Shown piece after piece: positions 17,312-25,294 of a stretch of DNA of 64,000 nucleotides (position 1 is the stretch's first letter; every line of letters begins with the position of its first letter). The DNA is from Enterovirga aerilata (GTDB taxonomy: Bacteria; Pseudomonadota; Alphaproteobacteria; Rhizobiales; Beijerinckiaceae), in assembly GCF_013044135.1 (NCBI RefSeq), contig NZ_JABEPP010000004.1, positions 124,001 through 188,000 of the forward strand, written 5' to 3'. Position numbers and translations under genes: made by a program. The notes under the pieces were generated by a model. It ran no database searches. It was not told where the DNA came from and was given only the letters and a program-made list of their open reading frames with translations.

Positions 17312-18292
17312 ATGAACAGCTCGCTTCTTCGCGGGGCCGCCTGCGCCGCCGCCATTGCCGCAATCTCATCCGCTGCTCACGCCCACGCGACCCTGGCCGT
17401 CCGGGAGGCCGCGCCGAATTCGACCTACCGGGCCGTCATCCAGATCAACCACGGCTGCGACGGCTCGCCGACCACGGCCGTCCGGGTCACCGTGCCAGAC
17501 GGCGTGATCGCGGCGCGGCCGATGCCGAAGCCCGGCTGGACGCTCGCGACGACGAAAGGCCCCTACCCCAAGGCCTATCCGCACTTCCACGGCAAGACGC
17601 TGGCGGAGGGGGTGCGGGAGATCGCCTGGTCCGGCGGTCCGCTGGCCGACGAACATTACGACGAGTTCGTCTTCGTGGCCCGGATCACGGACGATTTCGC
17701 GCCGGGCGAGACGCTGCGCTTCCCCGTGGTGCAGGAATGCGAGGCAGGCGCGCATCGCTGGGTCGATGTGCCGGCTCCCGGCGGGGACCAGCATGCCCTG
17801 AAGAGCCCCGCCCCCGCCGTGCGGATCGTCCAGGCCGCCGCACCGGCCGCTCCGGCCCAGGGTGCCGCTTCGCATGGTACGGTCCTCCGGGCGGGCGCGC
17901 TCGTGATCGAGTCGCCATGGACCCGCGCGACGCCCGGCGGCGCCAAGGTCGCAGGCGGCTATCTGCGGGTCACCAATACCGGGACGGAGCCGGACCGGCT
18001 CGTCGGCGCCTCTGCCGAGATCGCCGGGCGCGGCGAGGTGCACGAGATGTCGACCGAGAACGGCGTGATGAAGATGCGCGAGCTCGCCGGCGGGATCGAG
18101 ATCCGGCCCGGTCAGACCGTCGAGCTGAAGCCCGGCGGGCTCCACCTCATGTTCATGGACCTGAAGGCCGCGCTCAAGGAGGGCGACACGATCCGCGGCA
18201 CGCTCGTCTTCGAGAAGGCCGGGACGGTCGCGGTCACGTTCCGGGTCGGCGGGCTGGGGGCCCGGGCCGCCCCGGAGCACCACGATCATTGA
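17312..18292 (+). CDS. Fusion of YcnI (DUF1775) and PCu(A)C copper chaperone
   Basis: A periplasmic copper protein of 326 residues made of two known copper modules. A signal peptide (residues about 1-24) should leave His25 as the mature N-terminus (AHA, then HATLAVREA). The following roughly 145 residues are YcnI/DUF1775, whose homologs bind Cu(II) through an N-terminal histidine brace. After an Ala/Pro linker (about 165-190), residues about 195-315 are a PCu(A)C domain with ligands H244, M255, H278 and M280 (H-x10-M and H-x-M). The His-rich tail ends HHDH. ATG 17312 has a GAGGA site. PCu(A)C proteins deliver Cu(I) to cytochrome oxidase CuA. The fusion suggests capture and delivery in one chain. 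Confidence 0.88.
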   Translation: MNSSLLRGAACAAAIAAISSAAHAHATLAVREAAPNSTYRAVIQINHGCDGSPTTAVRVTVPDGVIAARPMPKPGWTLATTKGPYPKAYPHFHGKTLAEGVREIAWSGGPLADEHYDEFVFVARITDDFAPGETLRFPVVQECEAGAHRWVDVPAPGGDQHALKSPAPAVRIVQAAAPAAPAQGAASHGTVLRAGALVIESPWTRATPGGAKVAGGYLRVTNTGTEPDRLVGASAEIAGRGEVHEMSTENGVMKMRELAGGIEIRPGQTVELKPGGLHLMFMDLKAALKEGDTIRGTLVFEKAGTVAVTFRVGGLGARAAPEHHDH

Positions 18293-18301
18293 ACGCGAAA
18301 C

Positions 18302-18330
18302 GGGCGCGGATCTCGCGATCCGCGCCCTCC
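18302..18330 (+). terminator. Strong 11-bp hairpin between convergent genes
   Basis: GGGCGCGGATC (18302-18312) pairs perfectly with GATCCGCGCCC (18317-18327) around a TCGC loop, in the gap between the convergent copper fusion gene and rpmE. The symmetric stem could terminate both directions. It lacks a clear U-tract on the plus strand (TCC). Confidence 0.6.
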
Positions 18331-18377
18331 AACCAGGTCGGTACGAGGCCGGGCCGCCGCGCCCGGCGACCCTAGGG

Positions 18378-18659
18378 TTACTTCTTCAGGCCGAGATTGC
18401 CGAAGCGCGAGTTGAAGCGCGACAGCCGCCCGCCGCGATCCATCAGCTGCTGCTGGCCGCCCGTCCAGGCGGGATGCGTGTTCGGGTCGATGTCGAGGTT
18501 CAGCGTGTCGCCTTCCTTGCCCATCGTGGAGCGGGTGCGGAACTCGGTCCCGTTGGTCATCACGACCTTGATGAAGTGATAGTCGGGATGGACCGTCGGG
18601 CCCTTCTCGCGCTTCTCGACCTTAACGGCCTTCTGGTTCTGCTGGGTGTTCTCGGCCAC
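18378..18659 (-). CDS. rpmE: 50S ribosomal protein L31 with N-terminal extension
   Basis: Large-subunit ribosomal protein L31, 93 residues. The core [17 protein letters not shown] and [20 protein letters not shown] is unmistakable. It has no cysteines, so it is the zinc-free form. The protein begins about 18 residues earlier than canonical L31 (HPDYH normally lies within the first six or so residues): a Gln/Lys-rich [20 protein letters not shown] stretch. The GTG at 18659 has AGGAG eight bases upstream, and no alternative ATG/GTG/TTG lies just before the conserved core, so the extension looks real. It is divergent from the ABC exporter gene. Confidence 0.93.
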   Translation of the reverse strand: MAENTQQNQKAVKVEKREKGPTVHPDYHFIKVVMTNGTEFRTRSTMGKEGDTLNLDIDPNTHPAWTGGQQQLMDRGGRLSRFNSRFGNLGLKK

Positions 18660-18822
18660 TTGGGAGCTCCTGAATGCGGCGCCGGAGCGCCTGCGCGTCG
18701 TGCCCGCGGCGACAACCGACCATCTTCATGTCTCGGATCGGCGCGCTATAACGCAGGCGGGCATCTGGGACAAGCGACGTTGCTTCGCAACGCGGGAGGC
18801 TGCGCATCGTGATCGGGGCGGC

Positions 18823-20646
18823 ATGGCGGGGATGAGACGATCGAGGCGCGGGGACGGCGGCTCGCGGGACGGCGACGGCCAACGCCCCTCCCTCCGTTCG
18901 CTGAAGCCGCTGATCCCCTTCGCGCTCCGCTACAAGGGGCGCATCCTCGCCGCCCTCGTCGCGCTCACGGTCGCGTCCGCCGCGACGCTGGCGCTTCCGG
19001 TCGCGGCGCGGCGCGTGATCGACCACGGCTTCTCCCACCAGGACGGCGGGCTGATCGACGCCTATTTCGGCGTGATGATCGCCGTGGTGGCCACGATCGC
19101 CGTGGCGAGCGCCGCCCGGTTCTACACGGTCGTGACGCTCGGCGAGCGCATCGTGGCGGATCTGCGCGCCGCCGTGTTCCGCAGGCTGACCGAGCTCGAT
19201 CCCGCCTTCTTCGACCAGGCGAAATCCGGCGAGATCGTCTCGCGCCTCACGGCCGATGCCACCCAGGTGAAATCCGCCTTCGGGGTCTCGGTCTCGATGG
19301 CGCTCCGGAACACGCTCCTGTTCCTGGGCGCCCTCGGCATGATGGTCATCACGAGCCCCAAGCTGTCGGGGCTCGTGATCGCGGCGATCCCGCTCGTGGT
19401 CCTGCCGCTCGTCTTCTCCGGCCGGGCCGTGCAGCGCCGCTCGCGCGCCGCGCAGGATCGATTGGCCGACGCCTCCGCCTATGCGGCCGAGGCGGTGGGC
19501 GCCGTACGCACCATGCAGGCCTTCGGCATGGAGCAGGCGACCTCGCAGCGCTTCGCCGCAGCGGCCGAGGAGGCCTATCAGGCCGCCCGCGCCTCGAGCG
19601 CCGCCCGCGCCTGGCTCACGGGCGCGGTGATCTTCCTCGTCTCTGCCTCGATCGTCGGCATCCTGTGGTGGGGCGCTCAGGACGTGCTCGCCGGCCGCAT
19701 GAGCTCCGGCCGCCTCTCGCAATTCGTCCTCTACGCGGTCTTCGCGGCGAGCGCGCTCGGGCAGCTCTCGGAGGTCTATGGCGAGCTCTCGGCCGCGGCG
19801 GGCGCGGCGGAGCGCCTCGGCGAGATCCTCGCGGCACGGCCCGCGATCACGGCCCCTCCCTCGCCCGTGCCGATGACGGGGCGCGACGCCGGCACGATCG
19901 CGCTGGAGGACGTCCGCTTCTCCTATCCGACCCGTGACTCGCAGTCGCTTCAGGGGGTCAGCCTCCGCGTCGAGGCGGGCGAGCGCGTCGCGCTCGTCGG
20001 GCCCTCCGGCGCCGGCAAGTCGACCGTCTTCCAGCTGCTCCTGCGCTTCTACGACCCGCAGGCCGGGCGCGTGCTGATCGACGGCCACGACCTGCGCGAG
20101 CTCGACCCGGCCGAGCTGCGCCGCCGCATCGCGCTGGTCCCGCAGGACCCGGTCATCTTCATGGGAACCGTGGCCGAGAACATCCGCTACGGCCGGCCGG
20201 AGGCGAGCGAGGCGGATGTGCGCCGCGCCGCGGCGCTCGCCTCGGCGGCGGAGTTCGTCGAGGCGCTGCCGCAGGGCTACGACACGCCGGTCGGCGAGCG
20301 GGGCGTCACCCTCTCCGGCGGCCAGCGCCAGCGCGTGGCGATCGCGCGGGCGATCCTGAAGGATGCGCCGATCCTCCTGCTCGACGAGGCCACCTCGGCG
20401 CTCGATGCGGAGAGCGAGCGCGCCGTGCAGCAGGCGCTCGACCGGCTGATGCGCGGCCGGACCACGCTCGTGATCGCCCACCGGCTTGCAACGGTCCGCG
20501 GAGCGGACCGCATCCTCGTGATGGAGGCCGGCCGCATCGTGGAGGAGGGGACGCACGACGAACTCGTGCGGAAGGGCGGCCTCTATTCGAGGCTCGCCGC
20601 CCTGCAGTTCGAGCCCGAACCGCTCCGCAGCGAGGCCGCTGAGTGA
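18823..20646 (+). CDS. MsbA/ABCB-like ABC exporter half-transporter
   Basis: A fused membrane and ATPase half-transporter of 607 residues that should homodimerise to export lipids or hydrophobic compounds. Six hydrophobic helices span about residues 30-320. The ATPase domain follows with Walker A GPSGAGKST, signature LSGGQRQR, Walker B ILLLDEATSALD and the H-loop IAHRL. ATG 18823 is favoured; a second in-frame ATG at 18832 is possible. Upstream frame sequence overlaps rpmE on the other strand and is not conserved. The substrate is unknown. A hairpin followed by TTTT ends the gene. Confidence 0.88.
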   Translation: MAGMRRSRRGDGGSRDGDGQRPSLRSLKPLIPFALRYKGRILAALVALTVASAATLALPVAARRVIDHGFSHQDGGLIDAYFGVMIAVVATIAVASAARFYTVVTLGERIVADLRAAVFRRLTELDPAFFDQAKSGEIVSRLTADATQVKSAFGVSVSMALRNTLLFLGALGMMVITSPKLSGLVIAAIPLVVLPLVFSGRAVQRRSRAAQDRLADASAYAAEAVGAVRTMQAFGMEQATSQRFAAAAEEAYQAARASSAARAWLTGAVIFLVSASIVGILWWGAQDVLAGRMSSGRLSQFVLYAVFAASALGQLSEVYGELSAAAGAAERLGEILAARPAITAPPSPVPMTGRDAGTIALEDVRFSYPTRDSQSLQGVSLRVEAGERVALVGPSGAGKSTVFQLLLRFYDPQAGRVLIDGHDLRELDPAELRRRIALVPQDPVIFMGTVAENIRYGRPEASEADVRRAAALASAAEFVEALPQGYDTPVGERGVTLSGGQRQRVAIARAILKDAPILLLDEATSALDAESERAVQQALDRLMRGRTTLVIAHRLATVRGADRILVMEAGRIVEEGTHDELVRKGGLYSRLAALQFEPEPLRSEAAE

Positions 20647-20653
20647 CGGGGCC

Positions 20654-20676
20654 GCGCCGCCCTATGCGGCGCTTTT
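20654..20676 (+). terminator. Intrinsic terminator of the ABC exporter gene
   Basis: GCGCCGC (20654-20660) and GCGGCGC (20666-20672) form a perfect 7-bp stem with a CCTAT loop, followed directly by TTTT (20673-20676). It begins eight bases after the exporter stop and physically overlaps the last codons of the convergent grxD gene. Confidence 0.7.
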
Positions 20677-20997
20677 CGCCTGGATGCCCTTCTCGGCGAA
20701 GAGCTGCTGCAGCTCGCCGGCCTGGAACATCTCGCGTGTGATGTCGCAGCCGCCGATGAACTCGCCCTTCACGTAGAGCTGCGGAATGGTCGGCCAGTTG
20801 GAATAGGCCTTGATGCCGTCGCGCAGCGCCGGGTCCTCCAGGACGTTGATGCCCTTATAAGGCACGCCGAGATAGTTCAGGATCTGAACCACCTGGCCCG
20901 AGAACCCGCATTGCGGGAATTGCGGCGTGCCCTTCATGAACAGGACCACGTCGTTCGACTTCACCTCGTTGTCGATCTGGCTGTGTGCGTCGGTCAA
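20662..20997 (-). CDS. grxD: Monothiol glutaredoxin Grx4 (CGFS type)
   Basis: An iron-sulfur cluster carrier and trafficking glutaredoxin, 111 residues, with the CGFS active site at residues 30-33 (FPQCGFSGQ), the TVPQ-equivalent WPTIPQLYVKGEFIGGCDI, and the GSH-binding GGCD motif. Grx4 partners with BolA-type proteins. A BolA gene lies 15 kb away next to purL, whereas many alphaproteobacteria keep bolA and grxD adjacent. The TTG start at 20997 overlaps the stop of the upstream DUF29 gene (TTGA), so the two are cotranslated. Confidence 0.95.
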   Translation of the reverse strand: MTDAHSQIDNEVKSNDVVLFMKGTPQFPQCGFSGQVVQILNYLGVPYKGINVLEDPALRDGIKAYSNWPTIPQLYVKGEFIGGCDITREMFQAGELQQLFAEKGIQAKSAA

Positions 20998-21503
20998 GGC
21001 GTCTCTCCGGAATCCTGGGCCAGGATGATGGCCCTTAATCTACGGCGTCCGCGCTCGTAATCAAAGGAGGGGTCGAGGACCTCGTCGAGCGTGAACGGGC
21101 TCGTTGCGGGGATCCGCGGCGGAACGGCTACGTGGTGAACCTCCAATGCGGCCGTTGCCCTGGCGAAGGCTCGGCGCCAGATCGTGTCCATCCCCAGATG
21201 CGGCCGCATGGAGCTTCGGTAATCCTCTCGGGCTTCGGCCAGAGCGACCTTCACCTCTCCCGCCCACGCTTCGCTGGACAGCGAGTCCGGATCGCAGGCG
21301 CCCTTGATGATGTGTGCGAGGGCATGAACCAGTTGCGACCGCACGCCGCCCCACTCGCTCCGCCCTACGCTTTCGATCTCCTCGATCACGTTGGCCCAGT
21401 CGACGCTGTTGGCGATACCGGCCTCGGCTAGGCGGCGCAGTTCCTCGACCTGGCGGTCCGCCCAGGCGACGATGTCGGTCTCGTAGAGCGAGGTATCGGT
21501 CAT
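20994..21503 (-). CDS. DUF29-family protein
   Basis: A 169-residue cytoplasmic protein with the DUF29 pattern: YETDIVAWADRQVEELRRL, SVDWANVIEEIESVGRSEW and the following helix QLVHALAHIIKGACD. DUF29 proteins are abundant in cyanobacteria and scattered in Proteobacteria. Their function is unknown. ATG 21503 is the natural start (MTDTSLYETD). The frame continues upstream through a short tandem repeat encoding SALSALSA that is not conserved. It overlaps grxD at its 3' end, a pairing that may be incidental. Confidence 0.78.
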   Translation of the reverse strand: MTDTSLYETDIVAWADRQVEELRRLAEAGIANSVDWANVIEEIESVGRSEWGGVRSQLVHALAHIIKGACDPDSLSSEAWAGEVKVALAEAREDYRSSMRPHLGMDTIWRRAFARATAALEVHHVAVPPRIPATSPFTLDEVLDPSFDYERGRRRLRAIILAQDSGETP

Positions 21504-21548
21504 GGCGCTACCCGGTGAATGTCGGGCAGATCCGGACCTGCGCAAGGC

Positions 21549-21595
21549 GTCAGCCGATAAAGCCGAGAGAGCCGAGAGAGCCGACATCGGCTGAC
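21549..21595. repeat. 10-bp inverted repeat enclosing a 9-bp tandem repeat
   Basis: GTCAGCCGAT (21549-21558) and ATCGGCTGAC (21586-21595) are perfect inverted repeats. Between them AGCCGAGAG occurs twice in tandem with a third partial copy (21561-21583). The element lies in the gap between the divergent DUF29 and carbamoyltransferase genes, where an operator or promoter would be expected. Confidence 0.55.
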
Positions 21596-21642
21596 AGCGG
21601 CGGACAGGATTGCTAAGCCGCACGGGCCAACAAGGACCCGCC

Positions 21643-23382
21643 TTGCGCTACTATATCGGGCTCGCGAGCACCTTCCACGATCCGGCGCTGGCGATCGTCG
21701 CGCCGGACGGCGAGGTGCTCTTCGCCGAAGCGGCCGAACGTTACCTGCAGTACAAGCGCGCGCCCAACTGCGAGCCGGACCTGGCGCCGCGCATGGCGGC
21801 GCTCATCCGGCGATACGTGCCCGAGGGCGCCGAGGTGGTCGTCGCGACCTCCTGGGGAGAAGAGTTCTCCGCCTTCCTGGACGGCTCGGCGCGGAGCGGC
21901 GCCTTCGACCTCGCGGCCCTGGCCGCGCTCTCGCCGGAGCTGAACCGCTCCTTCGTCCCCGAAAGGTCCGAGCGGGCGCTCGTCGCCTCTCTCCACCTCC
22001 AGCAGCGCAGGGCCGGGCTCGGCACGCTGCTCGGCCTCGATCGGGCGGGAGGCGGGAGGTGCTTCGGCGGGATCCGGCGCTACGGCCACCACCTCACCCA
22101 CGCGGCCTATGCCTGCGGCTCGTCCCCGTTCGGGGATGCGGCCTGCCTCGTGGTGGACGGCATGGGCGAGACCGGCGCGGCCGCGCTCTTCGCCTATGAA
22201 GACGGGCGCCTCGGCGAGCTGAAGCGCTACCGCGGCCGCGGTTCTGTCGGCTTCTTCTTCGGCCTCGTGACGGACCTCGCCGGCTTCGACCAGGCGGCCG
22301 GCGAGGAATGGAAGATCATGGGGCTTGCGCCCTATGGCCGCCGCGATCCGGAGCTGGCCGGACTTCTCGGGCGGCTCTACCGGGTCGAGGGAAGCCGCCT
22401 CAGCTTCGCCGACGAGGGGACGATCCGCGCCGTCGCGGCCGAGCTTCTGCGACGCCGCCCGCCGGAGGCGTCTACCGAGGGGTGGGCCGACCTCGCCCGC
22501 TGCGGCCAGGATGCCTTCGAGGAGATGATGGCCGCCTATCTGGCCGAGGCGCGGGCGCTGTCCGGCTCGGAGAACCTCGTCCTGGCCGGCGGCTGCGCGC
22601 TGAACTCCTCGTTCAACGGCAAGATCGCCGGCCAGCACGGCTTCGCCCGCCTCCACGTACCCTCGGCGCCGGCCGATGACGGCAACGCGATCGGGGCGGC
22701 CTGGCTGGCACTCCGGCAGGACGAGCCCGGTTGGCGGCCCGCCCCAGGGCCGATGACACCTTATCTCGGCTCGCCCGTGTCGACGGAGCCGCTGGAGCGC
22801 ATGACGGCCTGGGAGCCGCGCCTGAGGCGGCTCGGGCCCGAGGGGGTGGTGCAGGCCGCCGCCGAAATCCTGGCGGAGGGGAAGCTCGTCGGCTGGGTCC
22901 AGGGCCGGGCCGAGTTCGGCCCGCGCGCGCTCGGAAACCGTTCCATCCTGGCCGACCCGCGCCCTGCCGATGCGAAGGAGGTGCTCAATGCGAAGGTGAA
23001 GTACCGCGAGGCCTTCCGGCCTTTCGCGCCCTCGATCCTCGCCGAGCACGGGCCCGACTGGTTCGAGGGCTATCAGGACAGCCCCTACATGGAGCGGACG
23101 CTCGTCTGGCGCGAAGATGTCCGCGACCGGGTGCCGGCCGTCGTGCATGCGGACGGGACGGGGCGCCTCCAATCCGTCACGGCCGAGCGCAACCCGCTCT
23201 ACGCCGCCCTGATCCGCGCCTTCGCCGAGCGGACCGGCGTGCCGATCCTGCTCAACACGAGCTTCAACGTGATGGGGAAGCCGATCCTGCACACGGCGGA
23301 GGACGCGATCCTCATGTTCTACACGACCGGCCTCGATGCCATCGCCGTGGAGGACTGGCTGCTCACGAAGGAGGCGCGGTAA
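21643..23382 (+). CDS. NodU/CmcH-family carbamoyltransferase
   Basis: Predicted to transfer a carbamoyl group from carbamoyl phosphate to a hydroxyl of a small molecule or glycan, 579 residues. The N-terminal Kae1-like domain begins YYIGLASTFHDPALAIV and carries the metal-site HHLTHAAYA and the nucleotide motif VVDGMGETGAAALF. The C-terminal domain carries GWVQGRAEFGPRALGNRSIL and LNTSFNVMGKPILHT, both diagnostic. The TTG at 21643 has AAGGA seven bases upstream and begins just before the conserved domain. Known members act in nodulation-factor, cephamycin or antibiotic carbamoylation. No sugar, polyketide or Nod gene is nearby, so the acceptor is unknown. Confidence 0.88.
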   Translation: MRYYIGLASTFHDPALAIVAPDGEVLFAEAAERYLQYKRAPNCEPDLAPRMAALIRRYVPEGAEVVVATSWGEEFSAFLDGSARSGAFDLAALAALSPELNRSFVPERSERALVASLHLQQRRAGLGTLLGLDRAGGGRCFGGIRRYGHHLTHAAYACGSSPFGDAACLVVDGMGETGAAALFAYEDGRLGELKRYRGRGSVGFFFGLVTDLAGFDQAAGEEWKIMGLAPYGRRDPELAGLLGRLYRVEGSRLSFADEGTIRAVAAELLRRRPPEASTEGWADLARCGQDAFEEMMAAYLAEARALSGSENLVLAGGCALNSSFNGKIAGQHGFARLHVPSAPADDGNAIGAAWLALRQDEPGWRPAPGPMTPYLGSPVSTEPLERMTAWEPRLRRLGPEGVVQAAAEILAEGKLVGWVQGRAEFGPRALGNRSILADPRPADAKEVLNAKVKYREAFRPFAPSILAEHGPDWFEGYQDSPYMERTLVWREDVRDRVPAVVHADGTGRLQSVTAERNPLYAALIRAFAERTGVPILLNTSFNVMGKPILHTAEDAILMFYTTGLDAIAVEDWLLTKEAR

Positions 23383-23896
23383 GGGAGGCGGCGCGCAGCA
23401 GGTCGTCGAGGTCGAGCCTGCGCGTGAACATGGCGAGCCTGCCGTCCGCATCGACAGGCCAGCGCTCGCGCGGGCGGTCCCAGTAGAGCTCCACCCCGTT
23501 CTGGTCCGGGTCGCGCAGGTAGAGCGCCTCGCTCACGCCGTGATCCGAGGCGCCGTCGAGCGGGATGCCCGCCGCGAGAACGCGCCGCAGCGCGTCGGCC
23601 AGCGCCGCCCTGGTCGGGTAGAGGATCGCCGTGTGGAAGAGGCCCGTCGAGCCGGGTGGGGGCGGCGCGCCGCCCAGGCTCTCCCAGGTGTTCAGCCCGA
23701 TATGGTGGTGGTAGCCGCCGGCCGACAGGAAGGCGGCCTGCGTCCCGTAGCGCTGGATCAGCTCGAAGCCGAGCACGCCGCAATAGAAGCCGAGCGCCCG
23801 GTCGAGATCGGCTACCTTCAGGTGGACATGCCCGATGCGCGCGCCGGGATCGATCGGACGCTCGGGCGAGTGGATCGGCTTCAGGGCATCCGGCAT
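23363..23896 (-). CDS. VOC-family (glyoxalase/dioxygenase-like) protein
   Basis: A 177-residue vicinal-oxygen-chelate protein. The first beta-alpha module starts GARIGHVHLKVADLDRALGFYCGVLGFEL. Other metal-ligand candidates are in GYHHHIGLNTW, TGLFHTAILYP and the C-terminal GVELYWDRP, the latter typical of CatE-like VOC proteins. The substrate is not predictable; extradiol dioxygenase-like or glyoxalase-like activities are possible. Its 3' end overlaps the convergent carbamoyltransferase by 20 bases. Confidence 0.8.
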   Translation of the reverse strand: MPDALKPIHSPERPIDPGARIGHVHLKVADLDRALGFYCGVLGFELIQRYGTQAAFLSAGGYHHHIGLNTWESLGGAPPPPGSTGLFHTAILYPTRAALADALRRVLAAGIPLDGASDHGVSEALYLRDPDQNGVELYWDRPRERWPVDADGRLAMFTRRLDLDDLLRAASLTAPPS

Positions 23897-23982
23897 CGGG
23901 TTCTCCCTTGCGGAGGGCGCCGATCAGGTCGCAGGCGCATCCCTTTGGCAAGCTGCGTGCGCGCAAGCGCGCCCTTGCGCCG

Positions 23983-25212
23983 TCAGGCGACCGGCCGCTC
24001 GTCCGCGATCACCTTGCCGTCGTTCGGCAGCGCGCCGGGCGCCACCAGCTCGACCGTCCCCTTGAGCTTCGTCACGGCCTGCAGCGTGCCGGAGACGGCC
24101 TCGGCGAGGGCGGGGTCCTGCGCCGGTGCTTCGGCGCGCAGGACCATGCGGTCGGCCTCCATCTCGCGGGTCACGACGAGCCGGAGCCGGCCGAGCTCGG
24201 GATGCCGCCGTCCGACCTCGGCGATCTGCTCGGGCCGCACGAACATGCCCTTCACCTTCGCGGTCTGGTCGGCCCGGCCCATCCAGCCCTTGATGCGGCG
24301 GTTGGTGCGCCCGCAGGGGCTCGGCCCGGGCAGGAAGGCCGTGAGGTCTCCGACCGCGAGCCTGATCCAGGGATGGCGCGGATCGAGCGATGTGACGACG
24401 ATCTCGCCGACATCGCCCTCCGGCACCGGATCGCCGGTGCCGGGGCGGACGAGCTCGACGATGATGTCCTCGTTCAGCACGAGGCCCGAACGTGCCTGCG
24501 TCTCGTACGCGATCGTGCCGAGATCGGCCGTCGCATAGGCCTGGTAGGCCTCGACGCCCCGCGCCGCGACCTCGTCCTGCAGCGATTTCGGGAAGGCCGC
24601 GCCGGAGACGAGCGCCTTGCGGATCGAGGGCCGTATCCCGGCCTTGCCGGCGGCGTCGAGCAGGATCTTCAGGAAGTCGGGCGTGCCGCAATAGGCGGAG
24701 GGCGCATAGGCGGCCATCAGCTCGATCTGCGTCTCGGTGTTTCCCGGCCCGGCCGGGATGACCGCGCAGCCGATGGCGCGCGCGGCCGAATCCATGATCA
24801 TGCCGGCCGGGACGAGGTGGTAGCTGAAGGTGTTCAGCACGATGTCGCCCGGCCTGAACCCGGCCGCGAACAGCGCCCGGGCCGAGTGCCAGGCATCATG
24901 CCCCTCGGGCTCCGGCTCGAAGATCGGGCCGGGCGAGGTGTAGAGCCGCGCGAAGCCGGAGGGGGGGCCGGCGACGAACCCACCGAAGGGCGGCTTCGCC
25001 TTGTGCAGGGCCGGCAGCTCGGATTTGCGCAGCACGGGGAGGCGCGCCAGCGCGGCCCGGTCCGTCACCTGCGGCGGGTCGATCCCGGCGAGACGCTCCG
25101 CATAGGCCGGCGCCCGCATCGCGGCGGCGATCACCTCGGGGAGACGGCCGAACAGCTCGGCCTCCCGCTCCTCCGGGCTCCTGCTCTCGCGCGCGTCGAA
25201 ATGCTCGGTCAC
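23983..25212 (-). CDS. PaaK-like AMP-dependent CoA ligase
   Basis: A phenylacetate-CoA ligase-family adenylate-forming enzyme of 409 residues. Visible landmarks are YTSPGPIFEPEPEG (P-loop equivalent), NTFSYHLVPAGMI, GTPDFLKILLD, YATADLGTIAYET, and the C-terminal GWMGRADQTAKVKGMFVRPEQI, typical of PaaK. It activates an aryl or other carboxylic acid with ATP and CoA. No phenylacetate catabolic genes surround it, so the acid is unknown. The GTG at 25212 has GGGGGAG upstream. An in-frame GTG six codons earlier lacks a site. It lies downstream of an MHS transporter, which may import its substrate. Confidence 0.85.
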   Translation of the reverse strand: MTEHFDARESRSPEEREAELFGRLPEVIAAAMRAPAYAERLAGIDPPQVTDRAALARLPVLRKSELPALHKAKPPFGGFVAGPPSGFARLYTSPGPIFEPEPEGHDAWHSARALFAAGFRPGDIVLNTFSYHLVPAGMIMDSAARAIGCAVIPAGPGNTETQIELMAAYAPSAYCGTPDFLKILLDAAGKAGIRPSIRKALVSGAAFPKSLQDEVAARGVEAYQAYATADLGTIAYETQARSGLVLNEDIIVELVRPGTGDPVPEGDVGEIVVTSLDPRHPWIRLAVGDLTAFLPGPSPCGRTNRRIKGWMGRADQTAKVKGMFVRPEQIAEVGRRHPELGRLRLVVTREMEADRMVLRAEAPAQDPALAEAVSGTLQAVTKLKGTVELVAPGALPNDGKVIADERPVA

Positions 25213-25294
25213 GGTCTCCCCCCTTCGCACGCCACCATCGCGGCGGGCGGGCCCGGGGGCAAGAGGCGGGCGGGCCAGGTCCCGGGGCGGGAGA

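Noticed and set aside
18622-20556. Minus-strand open frame of 644 codons opposite the ABC exporter
   Set aside because: Antisense shadow, Arg/Glu/His-rich, no domain, and it would overlap rpmE.
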